A stretch of DNA of 64,000 nucleotides, taken from positions 1 through 64,000 of the forward strand of contig UQUG01000001.1 of assembly GCA_900544205.1 (NCBI GenBank), given 5' to 3'. A program made the position numbers and the translations under genes. Positions 38,045-46,622 of this stretch are shown piece after piece. This stretch comes from an uncultured Collinsella sp. (lineage in GTDB: Bacteria > Actinomycetota > Coriobacteriia > Coriobacteriales > Coriobacteriaceae). The notes beneath the pieces were generated by a model. The model did no database searches, was not told the origin of the DNA, and saw only the letters and a program-made list of their open reading frames with translations. Position 1 is the first letter of the stretch, and each line of letters starts with the position of its first letter.

Positions 38045-38875
38045 TCAGTACTGCCACATGTGATTGACGGGGCCGGAACCTTTGCCCATGTCAAAGCCGG
38101 CGGCGAGGGCGCCCGTTAGGTAGGCCTTGCCCGCGTTGACGGCGTCGGCAAGATCCATGCCCTGCGCCAGCGCGCAGGCGATGGCGGACGAGAGCGTGCA
38201 ACCGGTGCCGTGTGTGTTGTCGGTCTCGATGCGCTTGTGGCGGAACCACGTGGTGAGTGGATCTCCCAGATGGTTGCCCTCGTCATCGAGTGGCGCGGGT
38301 TCGGCCAGTACATCGTTGGCCTCGTTGACAAGATGCCCACCCTTAACGAGGGATGCGCAACCAAAGCGGCGGGTGAGGAGCATGGCAGCATTTTGCTGCG
38401 TGCGCTCGGAGTCGACCTCGTAGTCGAGCAGGGCCATGGCCTCGGGAATATTGGGCGTGATAACCGTCGCTAGCGGGAACAGGCGGCGGGTGAGCGCCTC
38501 GGCGGCATCTTCGGCAATCAGCCGTGCGCCCGAGGTGGCTACCATGACGGGGTCGACTACCACGTTTGTCGCGTTCCAAGCGCTCAAGCGGTCGGCGATA
38601 ACCTCGATAATCTCGGCAGAGGAAACCATGCCAATCTTGACGGCGTTGGGGCGGATATCGTCAAAAACGGCATCGATCTGTGCCGCGACAATATCCGGGG
38701 AGATGTTCTGCACGGCGGTGACGCCCAGGGTGTTCTGTGCGGTGATAGCGGTGATGGCCGTCTCGGCATACAGGCGGTGCGCCGTGATGGTCTTGATGTC
38801 GGCCTGAATGCCGGCGCCACCGCTGGAATCGGATCCTGCGATGGATAGAACGGCAGGTACCTTACTGCGATCCAT
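38045..38875 (-). CDS. thiD: Hydroxymethylpyrimidine/phosphomethylpyrimidine kinase
   Basis: 276 residues, normal for ThiD. It phosphorylates HMP and HMP-P in thiamine synthesis. SIAGSDSSGGAGIQADIKT (substrate loop), VVVDPVMVATSGARL, VITPNIPEAMALL and NTHGTGCTLSSAIA (anion hole and catalytic Cys) are all present. Its last codons form the prophage attachment site. AAGGGAGC ribosome site; a TATAAT at 38922-38927 may be its -10. Follows thiC on the same strand but a terminator lies between them. Confidence 0.97.
   Translation of the reverse strand: MDRSKVPAVLSIAGSDSSGGAGIQADIKTITAHRLYAETAITAITAQNTLGVTAVQNISPDIVAAQIDAVFDDIRPNAVKIGMVSSAEIIEVIADRLSAWNATNVVVDPVMVATSGARLIAEDAAEALTRRLFPLATVITPNIPEAMALLDYEVDSERTQQNAAMLLTRRFGCASLVKGGHLVNEANDVLAEPAPLDDEGNHLGDPLTTWFRHKRIETDNTHGTGCTLSSAIACALAQGMDLADAVNAGKAYLTGALAAGFDMGKGSGPVNHMWQY
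38049..38058. other. Candidate attR core in the 3' end of thiD
   Basis: Exact copy of TACTGCCACA at 1943-1952. It spans the codons for Trp, Gln and part of Tyr at the thiD C-terminus; the present stop codon is supplied by phage DNA. Confidence 0.6.
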
Positions 38876-38932
38876 GTTCGCTCCCTTGTTCGGTCGGAAT
38901 CAAATGGGTCTATAAGCCAGCATTATAAAGAT

Positions 38933-38962
38933 GCCCGGGCCGACTCTATGTCGAACCCGGGC
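38933..38962 (-). terminator. Hairpin between thiC and thiD
   Basis: 7-bp GC-rich inverted repeat (38933-38939 with 38956-38962). On the minus strand it follows thiC and is succeeded by ATCTTTAT, a weak terminator-like layout. Confidence 0.45.
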
Positions 38963-39057
38963 GGGCGATGCAATCTTTACGCAAATGCAAGCAAATGTTC
39001 ACACGTCAACAATTGACAGGCACCAGCTCGCCGCCAGAAGCGGCCGCGGCGACAGGG

Positions 39058-40392
39058 TTAGTCCTCCATGCCGAGGTCGATCGTGGTGCCCTCGAAGATC
39101 TTGTTGACGGTGCGGACGGCGCACATCTTGCCACACATGGTGCAAGTGCCCTCGGTGGCGGCGGGGGACTCCTCGTAGCGCTTCTTGCCCGTAACCGGGT
39201 CGAGCGCGCACTTCCACATGGCGTCCCAGTCGAGCTTGCGGCGTGCCTGGCCCATCTTGTCGTCCATGTCGCGGGCGTGGGGCACCTTTTTGGCGATGTC
39301 GGCGGCGTGTGCGGCAATCTTGGTGGCCATGAGGCCGTCGAGCACGTCCTGGGCGTTGGGCAGGCACAAGTGCTCGGCCGGCGTCACGTAGCACAGGAAG
39401 TCGGCGCCGGAGCTGGCGGAGATAGCGCCGCCGATGGCAGCGGTGATGTGGTCGTAGCCCACGCCGATATCGGTCACCAGCGGCCCGAGCACATAGAACG
39501 GGGCGTTGTGGCACAGGCGCTTCTGCAGTTTCATGTTGGCGGCGATCTCGTCGAGCGCCATGTGGCCCGGACCCTCGACCATAACCTGGACGCCGGCGGC
39601 CCATGCGCGCTTGCACAGCTTGCCCAGCTCGATCATCTCGGCGGTCTCGGTGGCGTCGTTGGAGTCGTAGAGGCAGCCCGGGCGACAGGAGTCGCCGAGC
39701 GAAATCGTCACGTCGTACTCGTGGCAGATTTCGAGCAGCTCGTCGTAGAACTCATAGAACGGGTTCTCGTTACCGGTGACCTCCATCCAGCCAAACAGCA
39801 GCGAGCCGCCGCGGCTCACGATGTTCATGAGGCGGCCGGTCTCCTTAAAGGTCTTTGTGACCGACTTGTTGATGCCGCAGTGGATGGTCATAAAGTCCAC
39901 GCCGTCCTCGGCGTGCGCGCGCACGACCTCGAACAGGTCGTCCTTGGTAAGCTTGACCAGCGGCTTTTCCATGTAGCCGATGGCGTCGTACATGGGGACG
40001 GTACCTACCATGAGCGGCGTCTCGTCGATGAGCTGCTGGCGGAACTGGCGCGTCTTGCCCGAGTTGGAGAGGTCCATGATGGCGTCGGCGCCAAAGTCCT
40101 CGGCGATCTTGACCTTCTTCCATTCCTCGGCGGCATCGGCCTTGTCGCCCGAGATGCCCAAGTTCACGTTGACCTTGGTGGACAGGCCCTCACCGACGCC
40201 AAAGGCGCGCATGCCTTTTTTGATGTGCACGATGTTGGCAGGAATGGCGATGCGGCCGTCGGCCACGCGCTCGCGGATGTACTCGGGGTCGCGATGCTCG
40301 CGCTCGGCGACCTCCTTCATCTGCGGTGTGATCTGCCCGGCGCGGGCGAAGTCGATTTGCGTGACGAGCTTGGGCTCGGTCTGTGTGCTCAT
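39058..40392 (-). CDS. thiC: Phosphomethylpyrimidine synthase
   Basis: 444 residues from ATG 40392 (GGGAG ribosome site). Radical-SAM enzyme converting aminoimidazole ribotide to HMP-P. Landmarks are NVNLGISGDKADAAEEWKK, DLSNSGKTRQFRQQLID, TIHCGIN, SLGDSCRPGCLYD, MVEGPGHM and the C-terminal Cys cluster CTMCGKMC for the iron-sulphur cluster. Regulated by the TPP riboswitch just upstream. The N-terminal extension of E. coli ThiC is missing, as in many anaerobes. Confidence 0.97.
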   Translation of the reverse strand: MSTQTEPKLVTQIDFARAGQITPQMKEVAEREHRDPEYIRERVADGRIAIPANIVHIKKGMRAFGVGEGLSTKVNVNLGISGDKADAAEEWKKVKIAEDFGADAIMDLSNSGKTRQFRQQLIDETPLMVGTVPMYDAIGYMEKPLVKLTKDDLFEVVRAHAEDGVDFMTIHCGINKSVTKTFKETGRLMNIVSRGGSLLFGWMEVTGNENPFYEFYDELLEICHEYDVTISLGDSCRPGCLYDSNDATETAEMIELGKLCKRAWAAGVQVMVEGPGHMALDEIAANMKLQKRLCHNAPFYVLGPLVTDIGVGYDHITAAIGGAISASSGADFLCYVTPAEHLCLPNAQDVLDGLMATKIAAHAADIAKKVPHARDMDDKMGQARRKLDWDAMWKCALDPVTGKKRYEESPAATEGTCTMCGKMCAVRTVNKIFEGTTIDLGMED

Positions 40393-40399
40393 TGGCACG

Positions 40400-40492
40400 G
40401 CTCCCTTCGTTGGCATTACCCATATCAGGTTTGCGGGTCAGGGCGGGCGCGCCCAATCTCAGCCTGCCGTCTTGTCCTGCAAGCCCCCCGTT
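40400..40492 (-). promoter_or_regulatory. TPP riboswitch upstream of thiC
   Basis: On the minus strand the conserved CTGAGAT (pyrimidine sensor), then GACCC, ACCTGATATGGGTAATGCC and CGAAGGGA elements appear in order, bounded by GC-rich pairing arms. Placed directly before thiC, it probably blocks expression when thiamine pyrophosphate is present. The final purine-rich part overlaps the ribosome site. Confidence 0.92.
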
Positions 40493-40563
40493 TATGTAAT
40501 GGGCTCAAGTATAGCTCGAATGGGTACGATTGGCCTAACGAGCGTGCCTGTGGGGAGGCGAAC

Positions 40564-41079
40564 ATGGAAGACAAGCATCTATATCGAGAGACGCAATGGG
40601 ATGTATCGGCCGAGGAAAGCCGTGCGCACCATGGCCTTGTCGCGATTAGTTTTGCGGTGCTTGCCGTGCTGGTGATTGCCGTTTGTATCTGGACGTTTGG
40701 TGGTCGCGGCGGCGCTGCATGGGAGTTCGAGGCTGATGATAGCCTACCGATAATGACGGTGAAGGTCGCGGGTGGCAATACCGTTGCCGCGCCGGGCGAC
40801 TATTGGTATCCGCGCGATGGATTTGTCCAGCTGCAGCTGAGCGGCGGTTCCATTCCTGGTGAAGAGATCGAGCGCGTGACCTTCGATGCGTCGCTTAAGA
40901 CGCTGTCGGTCGAGCTCAAAGATCAAGGGGATGTGCCCACGACGATGGATATCGCGCTGACGGAATGGCGCTTGGAGCCCCCATCGGGTGTTGCGGTGTC
41001 CGAGGTAGAGCACGTTAAGATTACCTACCAAGATGGCTCGACAAACGAAGTTGCCAAAGCCGACGGCTTGGCGGAATAG
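40564..41079 (+). CDS. Membrane-anchored hypothetical protein
   Basis: 171 residues from ATG 40564 (GGGGAGG upstream). One membrane helix near residue 30 (HGLVAISFAVLAVLVIAVCIWTF), with a beta-rich extracytoplasmic domain (SLPIMTVKVAGGNTVAAPGDYWYPRDGFVQLQL). Divergent from thiC; no family recognised. The open frame extends far upstream antisense to thiC, which is not a real gene. Confidence 0.7.
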   Translation: MEDKHLYRETQWDVSAEESRAHHGLVAISFAVLAVLVIAVCIWTFGGRGGAAWEFEADDSLPIMTVKVAGGNTVAAPGDYWYPRDGFVQLQLSGGSIPGEEIERVTFDASLKTLSVELKDQGDVPTTMDIALTEWRLEPPSGVAVSEVEHVKITYQDGSTNEVAKADGLAE

Positions 41080-41119
41080 ACGCCGTGCCTAGGCAGCACA
41101 TTCAAAAGTAGCGGTGGTC

Positions 41120-41929
41120 CTACAAGGTCTGTTCGTTCAGGAAGACCAAAGTGTTCTTATTTGAAAGCTCGGGAAAGTGACGATAACCAACATCAAACGC
41201 GGTGAGCCCGCTTGCATCCTCGAGCTTGTTTTCTGCCATCCAGCGCACCATGGAACCACGTGCCTTTTTGCTGGCGGTCGAGCGCTGGATGGGCTTGCCG
41301 TTGCGGATGCCTTCGCCAAAGAGGCACGTGACGACCGTGGCGTCGCCCGCGAGATGGGGCAGAACGGCTTTGGCGTACTCTACGCTGGCGAGGTTGACGA
41401 TCGTGGTGTTTGAGCCTGCCGGGGCGATAGCCCGCGCGAGCTTGTCGCTCCAAAACGCGTAGAGGTCTGGGGCATCGTCAACGGCGAGCTTCGCGCCCAT
41501 TTCCAGCCGATATGGTTCCACGGCATGAAAGGGGCGAACGCACCCGTAGAGGCCAGAGAGGATCCACAGGTGGCTTTGCAGCCATGCGAGCTGCGCGGAA
41601 TCCATCACCTCGGGCGCCATGCTCTGGTATTGAATGCCGTGGTAGGACATGACGGCAGGGGAGAGGTGACAGGCGAGTGCGGGATTGTCGAGATCGCCGT
41701 TTTTCAGGATGGGCCCGAACTCATGCAGGGTGTTGAGGCAAGGCCCCAGCAGTTTGTCACTCACGTTCCATAGTGCCTGCAGGCCGCCGCTGCCTTCATT
41801 CCGCTCGATATCTAGCAGTGCGCGGTGGAGGCGAGCCGTCTCGCGCACAAAGGGTGGGATGCCCAGGACTTCAAAAGCATCTTGGGCCGCGCGCATCTGC
41901 TTGGCGGGCGAAATGATGACCTGCAGCAT
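41120..41929 (-). CDS. yaaA: YaaA family peroxide stress protein
   Basis: 269 residues from ATG 41929 (GAGGAGAG ribosome site). IISPAKQM at the N-terminus, HLWILSGLYGCVRPFHAVEPYRLEMG mid-protein and NLASVEYAKAV identify the YaaA/DUF328 family. In E. coli YaaA lowers free iron and limits DNA damage under peroxide stress (established). Monocistronic here. Confidence 0.92.
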   Translation of the reverse strand: MLQVIISPAKQMRAAQDAFEVLGIPPFVRETARLHRALLDIERNEGSGGLQALWNVSDKLLGPCLNTLHEFGPILKNGDLDNPALACHLSPAVMSYHGIQYQSMAPEVMDSAQLAWLQSHLWILSGLYGCVRPFHAVEPYRLEMGAKLAVDDAPDLYAFWSDKLARAIAPAGSNTTIVNLASVEYAKAVLPHLAGDATVVTCLFGEGIRNGKPIQRSTASKKARGSMVRWMAENKLEDASGLTAFDVGYRHFPELSNKNTLVFLNEQTL

Positions 41930-41951
41930 GGACTCTCCTCTGCCAAAAAGG

Positions 41952-42019
41952 AAGTTGCGGTGGAATACGGTCTGTTTTGGCCGTTTATGGGCCAGTTTAG
42001 TCCGTATTTCACCGCAACT
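41952..42019. repeat. Dispersed palindrome, copy 1
   Basis: Imperfect inverted repeat beginning AAGTTGCGGTGGAATACGG and ending CCGTATTTCACCGCAACT. A relative lies at 62845-62923, with the stem changed at paired positions (ATACGG/CCGTAT here, ATAGGG/CCCTAT there). Confidence 0.75.
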
Positions 42020-42032
42020 GACGAAGGGTTGG

Positions 42033-43430
42033 TTAGGCTCGCTCGATGAAGGCCTTGTAGCCGCGGTAGGCCTCGTAGATATCGGCCTTGTTGGCGACCT
42101 CCCACAGGGCGTGCATGGACAGGACGGCAACGCCGGAGTCGATGACGTTCATGCCATACTTGGCCATGATGTAGGCAATGGTGCCGCCGCCGCCCGCGTT
42201 GACGCGACCGAGCTCACAGGTCTGGAAGTCCACGCCGGCCTCGTCCATGATGTCGCGGACGAGGGCCACGTACTCGGCATCGGCGTCGTTGGAGCCGCCC
42301 TTGCCGCGGCTGCCCGTGTACTTGTTAAAGCACAGGCCGCGACCCATAAAGGCCGCGTTCTTGGTCTCGAACTTGCCGGCATAGCCCGGGTCGAAGCCGG
42401 CGGACACGTCGGAGGAGAGCATGCGGCTGCGGGCGAGTGCGCGGCGCAGGGCCAGCGGGCTATCCTCGCCGGCGAGCGTCATGATCTCGGCGACGGTGTT
42501 CTCGAAGAAGCGGCTCGTCATGCCGGTGGCACCCACGGAACCGATCTCCTCCTTGTCGACGATGAGCGTGATGCTCGTGCGCTCCACGTTGGTGACGTTG
42601 ATCTGGGCGAGCATGGAGGGGTAGGCACAGACGCGGTCGTCATGGCCATAGCCCAGAATCATGGAGCGGTCGAGGCCCATGTCGCGGGCGGGGCCGGCGG
42701 GCACGACCTCGATCTCGGCGGAGAGGAAGTCCTCCTCCTCGACGTCGTACTGCTCCTTGAGGATATCCAGGAACATCTGCTTGACGGGCTCCTTGGGGGC
42801 GTCCTTGTCGTCCTCATCGAACTTGACGGGGCGGCCGCCCACGATCACGTCGAGAATCTCGGCATCGACGGCGTCCTTGGCAGGCTTGGACATCTGCTCG
42901 CTCGAGAGGTGGATCAGCAGGTCGGAGATGGTAAAGACCGGGTCGTCCGCCTTGTCGCCGATATTGATGTCGACGGTGGTACCGTCCTTTTTGCAGATGA
43001 CGCCCACGAGTGCGAGCGGGGAGGCCACCCAGTGGTAGCTCTTGACGCCACCGTAGTAGTGCGTGTCGAGGTAGGCCATGTCGCCGGCCTCGAAGGCGGG
43101 GTTCTGCTTAAGGTCTAGGCGCGGCGAGTCCACGTGGGCGCCCAGGATGTTAAAGCCCTGCTCGAGCGGGGCGTTGCCCAGGTTGACGAGCATGAGGTCC
43201 TTGCCGTGATTGGCGGCGTACACCTTGTCGCCTGCCTTGAGCTCGCGGCCTTCGGCGATCACGGTCTCCAGGTCGACGTATCCCGCCTCCTCGGCCATCT
43301 TGATGCCGGTCTTGACGCACAGGCGCTCGGTCTTGTTCTCGCTCAAAAACTGCTTATAGCCGCGGCAAAGCTCCTCGAGCTCCTCGACTTGCTGTGGCGT
43401 GTACTTTTTCCATGCGCAGGGACGCTCCAT
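42033..43430 (-). CDS. M18 family aminopeptidase
   Basis: 465 residues, zinc aminopeptidase. FNILGAHVDSPRLDLKQNP, YGGVKSYHW, VDKEEIGSVGATGM and the end VIDSGVAVLSMHALWEVANKADIYEAYRGYKAFI give the metal ligands (His, Asp, Glu, His). Start at 43430 has AAAGGAGCC; the frame is open far upstream but antisense to polA. Cytoplasmic peptide turnover is the usual role. Confidence 0.93.
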   Translation of the reverse strand: MERPCAWKKYTPQQVEELEELCRGYKQFLSENKTERLCVKTGIKMAEEAGYVDLETVIAEGRELKAGDKVYAANHGKDLMLVNLGNAPLEQGFNILGAHVDSPRLDLKQNPAFEAGDMAYLDTHYYGGVKSYHWVASPLALVGVICKKDGTTVDINIGDKADDPVFTISDLLIHLSSEQMSKPAKDAVDAEILDVIVGGRPVKFDEDDKDAPKEPVKQMFLDILKEQYDVEEEDFLSAEIEVVPAGPARDMGLDRSMILGYGHDDRVCAYPSMLAQINVTNVERTSITLIVDKEEIGSVGATGMTSRFFENTVAEIMTLAGEDSPLALRRALARSRMLSSDVSAGFDPGYAGKFETKNAAFMGRGLCFNKYTGSRGKGGSNDADAEYVALVRDIMDEAGVDFQTCELGRVNAGGGGTIAYIMAKYGMNVIDSGVAVLSMHALWEVANKADIYEAYRGYKAFIERA

Positions 43431-43596
43431 GACGCAGGCTCCTTTCGGATCGATCGTGCTGGTTGATGTACCGTGAGCCATCGTATCACGCGCGGGCTCA
43501 CGGTGGCGGGGGAGCTTGATGTGAGGTGGCCGCGGGGCGGGGAGCGTGTAAACTGGAGTGAGCAAACCGTGCCCAGCCCAAAGCGAGGTATTTAAT

Positions 43597-46347
43597 ATGT
43601 CTGACAAGCGCCGCACTTTTGCCGTTATCGACGGCAACTCGCTCATGCATCGCGCCTTCCACGCCGTGCCGCCGACTATGAACGCGCCGGACGGTCGCCC
43701 CACCAACGCGATCTTCGGCTTCCTGAACATGTTTCTTAAGATGATCGATGCCTTTAACCCCGACGGCGTGGTCGTGGCGTTTGATAAGGGCAAGCCGCGC
43801 GTGCGCATGGAGATGCTGCCGCAGTATAAGGCGCAGCGCCCGCCCATGGACCCCGATCTGCATGCGCAGTTCCCTATGATCAAGGAGCTGCTCGGTGCGC
43901 TCAACGTGCCGATTCTGCAGTCTGAGGGCTGGGAAGGCGACGATATCCTGGGAACCATGGCGCGCCTGGGTGAGGAGGCCGGCTGCGACATGCTGCTGGT
44001 GACCGGTGATCGCGATATGTATCAGCTCGTGACCGAGCACGTCAACGTGGTCTCGACCCGCAAGGGCCTGTCCGACGTGGCGATCATGACGCCCGAGAGC
44101 GTGGACGATCTGTATCACGGCATCACGCCGGCGCTCGTGCCCGACTTTTATGGTCTGAAGGGCGACACGTCCGATAACATCCCCGGCGTGCCGGGCATCG
44201 GCCCCAAAAAGGCGAGCGCGCTCATTGCGCAGTACGGTAGCCTGGACGAGGTCATCGCGCATGCCGACGAGGTCAAGGGCAAGATGGGCGAAAACCTGCG
44301 CGCACACATCGACGATGCTCTGCTGAGCCGCAAGGTCGCGACCATCCGCACCGATGCGCCCGTTGAACTCGATTTTGAGGCGACGTCCTTCCCGGCGTAT
44401 TCTGCCGATGAGGTTTCCGCGGCACTGGGTACGCTCGGCATCACCGCCATGCAGAACCGTTTCTTGGCGCTGATCGGTGACGAGGGTGGCGCTGCTGCCG
44501 CTGCTAGAACGTTTGAGATGCCCACGATTGAGCGCACCGCTGCCGGCGATGCCGAGGCGCTTGCTGACGTGGCGTCCGAGGTTTCGCGTGCGATCGAGGC
44601 GGGCGAGTGGGTCGCCACCGTGGTGGACGATGACAAGGAAGAGGGCGCGCTCTTTGGACTGACGCGCACGCTGTGGTTGGCGACGTCCAAGGGCCTCTTC
44701 GCGCTCGAGGAGGGCGACAGCTGCGCGGCGGCTGAGGTTGAGGGCTTCAACTTCGTCCACGGCGTGATTGCTGGCGTGCTCGCGCGTCTGTTTATGGAGG
44801 GTCGCGTGGCGAGCCCGGATATGAAGGTGCTGTTGCACGAGCTTTCGCCCATCGATTCTTCTGAGCCCGAGCTCATGGATCCGCTGGCAGTCGATTCTAC
44901 GCGCATCTTCGATACCGTGGTTGCCGCCTATCTGCTGGATTCCGATCGCTCCGAGTTCGATGAGGCATATCTTGCCGATACGTATCTGCAGATGGCGCTG
45001 CCTGCGGCGCGCGGCGCAGAGGGTGCCGGTGAGGACGCTCCGGCGCCTGCCGCCCGTACTGCGGCTCTGACGCTGGCGCTCGTGGCACCGTTGCGCGAGT
45101 GCATGGCCCGCGAGAATGCCGCCAACGTGTTCGATGGCATCGAGATGCCACTCGTTCCGGTACTTGCCAAGATGGAGCGCGCGGGCATGCTCGTGGACCC
45201 CGACCGTCTGCACAGTCTGTCCGAGGGTCTGGCGACCCAGATTACCGAGGTTGAGCGCAGTATTCGCGACCTGGCGGGTGACGAGACCTTTAATATTGGC
45301 AGTCCCATGCAGCTGTCGCATGTGCTCTTTGATGTGATGGGCCTTCCGACCAAGGGTCTCAAAAAGACCAAGCGCGGTTACTATTCGACCAATGCCAAGG
45401 TACTGAGTGATCTTGCCCGTGACCACGAGATTGTTCGTTTGATCTTAGACTGGCGCGAGAAGTCCAAGATCAAGTCAACCTATCTGGACACGTTGGGCCC
45501 GCTGCGCCGCGGTGACGGTCGTGTGCACACCACGTACAACCAGACCATCACCGCGACGGGGCGTCTGTCTTCGAGCGACCCTAATCTGCAAAACATTCCG
45601 ACGCGCTCGGAGCTGGGGCGTACCGTCAAGACGGCGTTTTCGGCAGGCGAGGGAAGCGTTTTTTTGGCGGTGGACTACTCGCAGATCGAGCTGCGTCTGC
45701 TGGCACATCTCTCGGGTGACGAGCACTTGGTGCGCGCCTTTAACGAGGGCGAGGACTTCCATGCCGAGACGGCGGCGCGCGTGTTTGGTGTGCCGGTGTC
45801 CGAGGTAACGCCCGACCTGCGCAGTCGCGCCAAGGCCGTGAACTTTGGCATCGTGTATGGCCAGCAGGCCTACGGCCTGTCGCAGTCGCTGCATATCTCG
45901 ATGGCCGAGGCGCGCGACATGATCGACCGCTACTACGAGGCCTACCCGGGCGTGCGTACGTTCCTCGACAACGTGGTGGCACGCGCCAAGCAGACGGGCT
46001 ACGCCGAGACCATGTACGGCCGCCGTCGTCATATTCCGGAGCTCAAGGCCAAAAACCCGCAACTCCGCGGCTTTGGCGAGCGCACGGCCATGAACCATCC
46101 CATGCAGGGCACCGCAGCAGACATCATCAAGATCGCCATGGTCCGCGTAAGTCGTCGCCTGGAAGAAGAAGGCTTTGCCGCCCACATGATCTTGCAGGTA
46201 CACGACGAACTGGACTTTGAGTGCCCCGTCGACGAAGTCGAGCGCCTAACCACCATGGTCCGCGACGTCATGGAACACGTAGTAGACCTCCACGTCCCCC
46301 TAATCGCCGAAGCCAGCACCGGCATAACCTGGGCCGACGCCAAATAG
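43597..46347 (+). CDS. polA: DNA polymerase I
   Basis: 916 residues. 5' nuclease domain about 1-295 (VVAFDKGKPRVRMEMLPQYK; GLKGDTSDNIPGVPGIGPKKA). Middle exonuclease-like domain about 300-540, where the Asp/Glu residues of active 3'-5' proofreading are not apparent. Polymerase domain about 545-916 with DYSQIELRLLAHLSGDEHL (Asp693), RSRAKAVNFGIVYG and VHDE (869-871). Functions in Okazaki maturation and repair. The last 60 codons use visibly different codons from the rest. Confidence 0.97.
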   Translation: MSDKRRTFAVIDGNSLMHRAFHAVPPTMNAPDGRPTNAIFGFLNMFLKMIDAFNPDGVVVAFDKGKPRVRMEMLPQYKAQRPPMDPDLHAQFPMIKELLGALNVPILQSEGWEGDDILGTMARLGEEAGCDMLLVTGDRDMYQLVTEHVNVVSTRKGLSDVAIMTPESVDDLYHGITPALVPDFYGLKGDTSDNIPGVPGIGPKKASALIAQYGSLDEVIAHADEVKGKMGENLRAHIDDALLSRKVATIRTDAPVELDFEATSFPAYSADEVSAALGTLGITAMQNRFLALIGDEGGAAAAARTFEMPTIERTAAGDAEALADVASEVSRAIEAGEWVATVVDDDKEEGALFGLTRTLWLATSKGLFALEEGDSCAAAEVEGFNFVHGVIAGVLARLFMEGRVASPDMKVLLHELSPIDSSEPELMDPLAVDSTRIFDTVVAAYLLDSDRSEFDEAYLADTYLQMALPAARGAEGAGEDAPAPAARTAALTLALVAPLRECMARENAANVFDGIEMPLVPVLAKMERAGMLVDPDRLHSLSEGLATQITEVERSIRDLAGDETFNIGSPMQLSHVLFDVMGLPTKGLKKTKRGYYSTNAKVLSDLARDHEIVRLILDWREKSKIKSTYLDTLGPLRRGDGRVHTTYNQTITATGRLSSSDPNLQNIPTRSELGRTVKTAFSAGEGSVFLAVDYSQIELRLLAHLSGDEHLVRAFNEGEDFHAETAARVFGVPVSEVTPDLRSRAKAVNFGIVYGQQAYGLSQSLHISMAEARDMIDRYYEAYPGVRTFLDNVVARAKQTGYAETMYGRRRHIPELKAKNPQLRGFGERTAMNHPMQGTAADIIKIAMVRVSRRLEEEGFAAHMILQVHDELDFECPVDEVERLTTMVRDVMEHVVDLHVPLIAEASTGITWADAK

Positions 46348-46380
46348 GGAAGTGCCCACAACCCTAAAGTAACCAAACCA

Positions 46381-46418
46381 GAAGGGGGCTCCTTGCCAAC
46401 AAGGAGCCCCCTTCGTTC
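46381..46418 (+). terminator. polA terminator
   Basis: 15-bp perfect stem (46381-46395 with 46400-46414), CCAA loop, GTTC after. Confidence 0.85.
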
Positions 46419-46483
46419 AATTAAATTCAGCCTAAGTATCTAGACACTCAAGACGCCATCTAGGCGGCAAACAAGTAAACCTA

Positions 46484-46612
46484 GGGCCTGGCCGGGCGGC
46501 ACAGGTTAACTTTTCGTAGATTCCGCACGCAAAGAAAGCCACTTAATGTGGCTTTCGTCTTGCGCAGGACCTGACCGAGCGAAAAGTTATCCTGTGCCGC
46601 CCGGCCAGGCCC
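46484..46612. repeat. Long inverted repeat (cruciform-like) between polA and HAD gene
   Basis: 33-base arms (46484-46516 with 46580-46612) with one mismatch, enclosing a smaller hairpin (GAAAGCCAC with GTGGCTTTC). No ORF inside. Looks like a dispersed palindromic element rather than a terminator. Confidence 0.75.
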
Positions 46613-46622
46613 GATGGGACGG

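Larger units (their letters stand above)
1943..38058. mobile_element. Siphovirus-type prophage, about 36.1 kb, apparently complete
   Basis: The element runs from the candidate attL to the candidate attR. It carries integrase, repressor, recombination and replication genes, terminase, portal, capsid, tail, holin and endolysin genes in a mostly standard modular order. Lysogeny genes read leftward and everything else rightward. Many genes overlap by 1-4 bases as in active phages. The coat protein resembles the P22 coat type, the portal the SPP1 type, and the tail module is that of a long non-contractile tail. Only one clearly interrupted gene was seen (11760-12062). Intact packaging, structural and lysis genes suggest it may be inducible; this is inference. 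Confidence 0.95.

Noticed and set aside
38968..40563. Long plus-strand open frame reading into 40564-41079
   Set aside because: It is antisense to thiC and spans the TPP riboswitch; only the part from ATG 40564 has a ribosome site and protein-like sequence.
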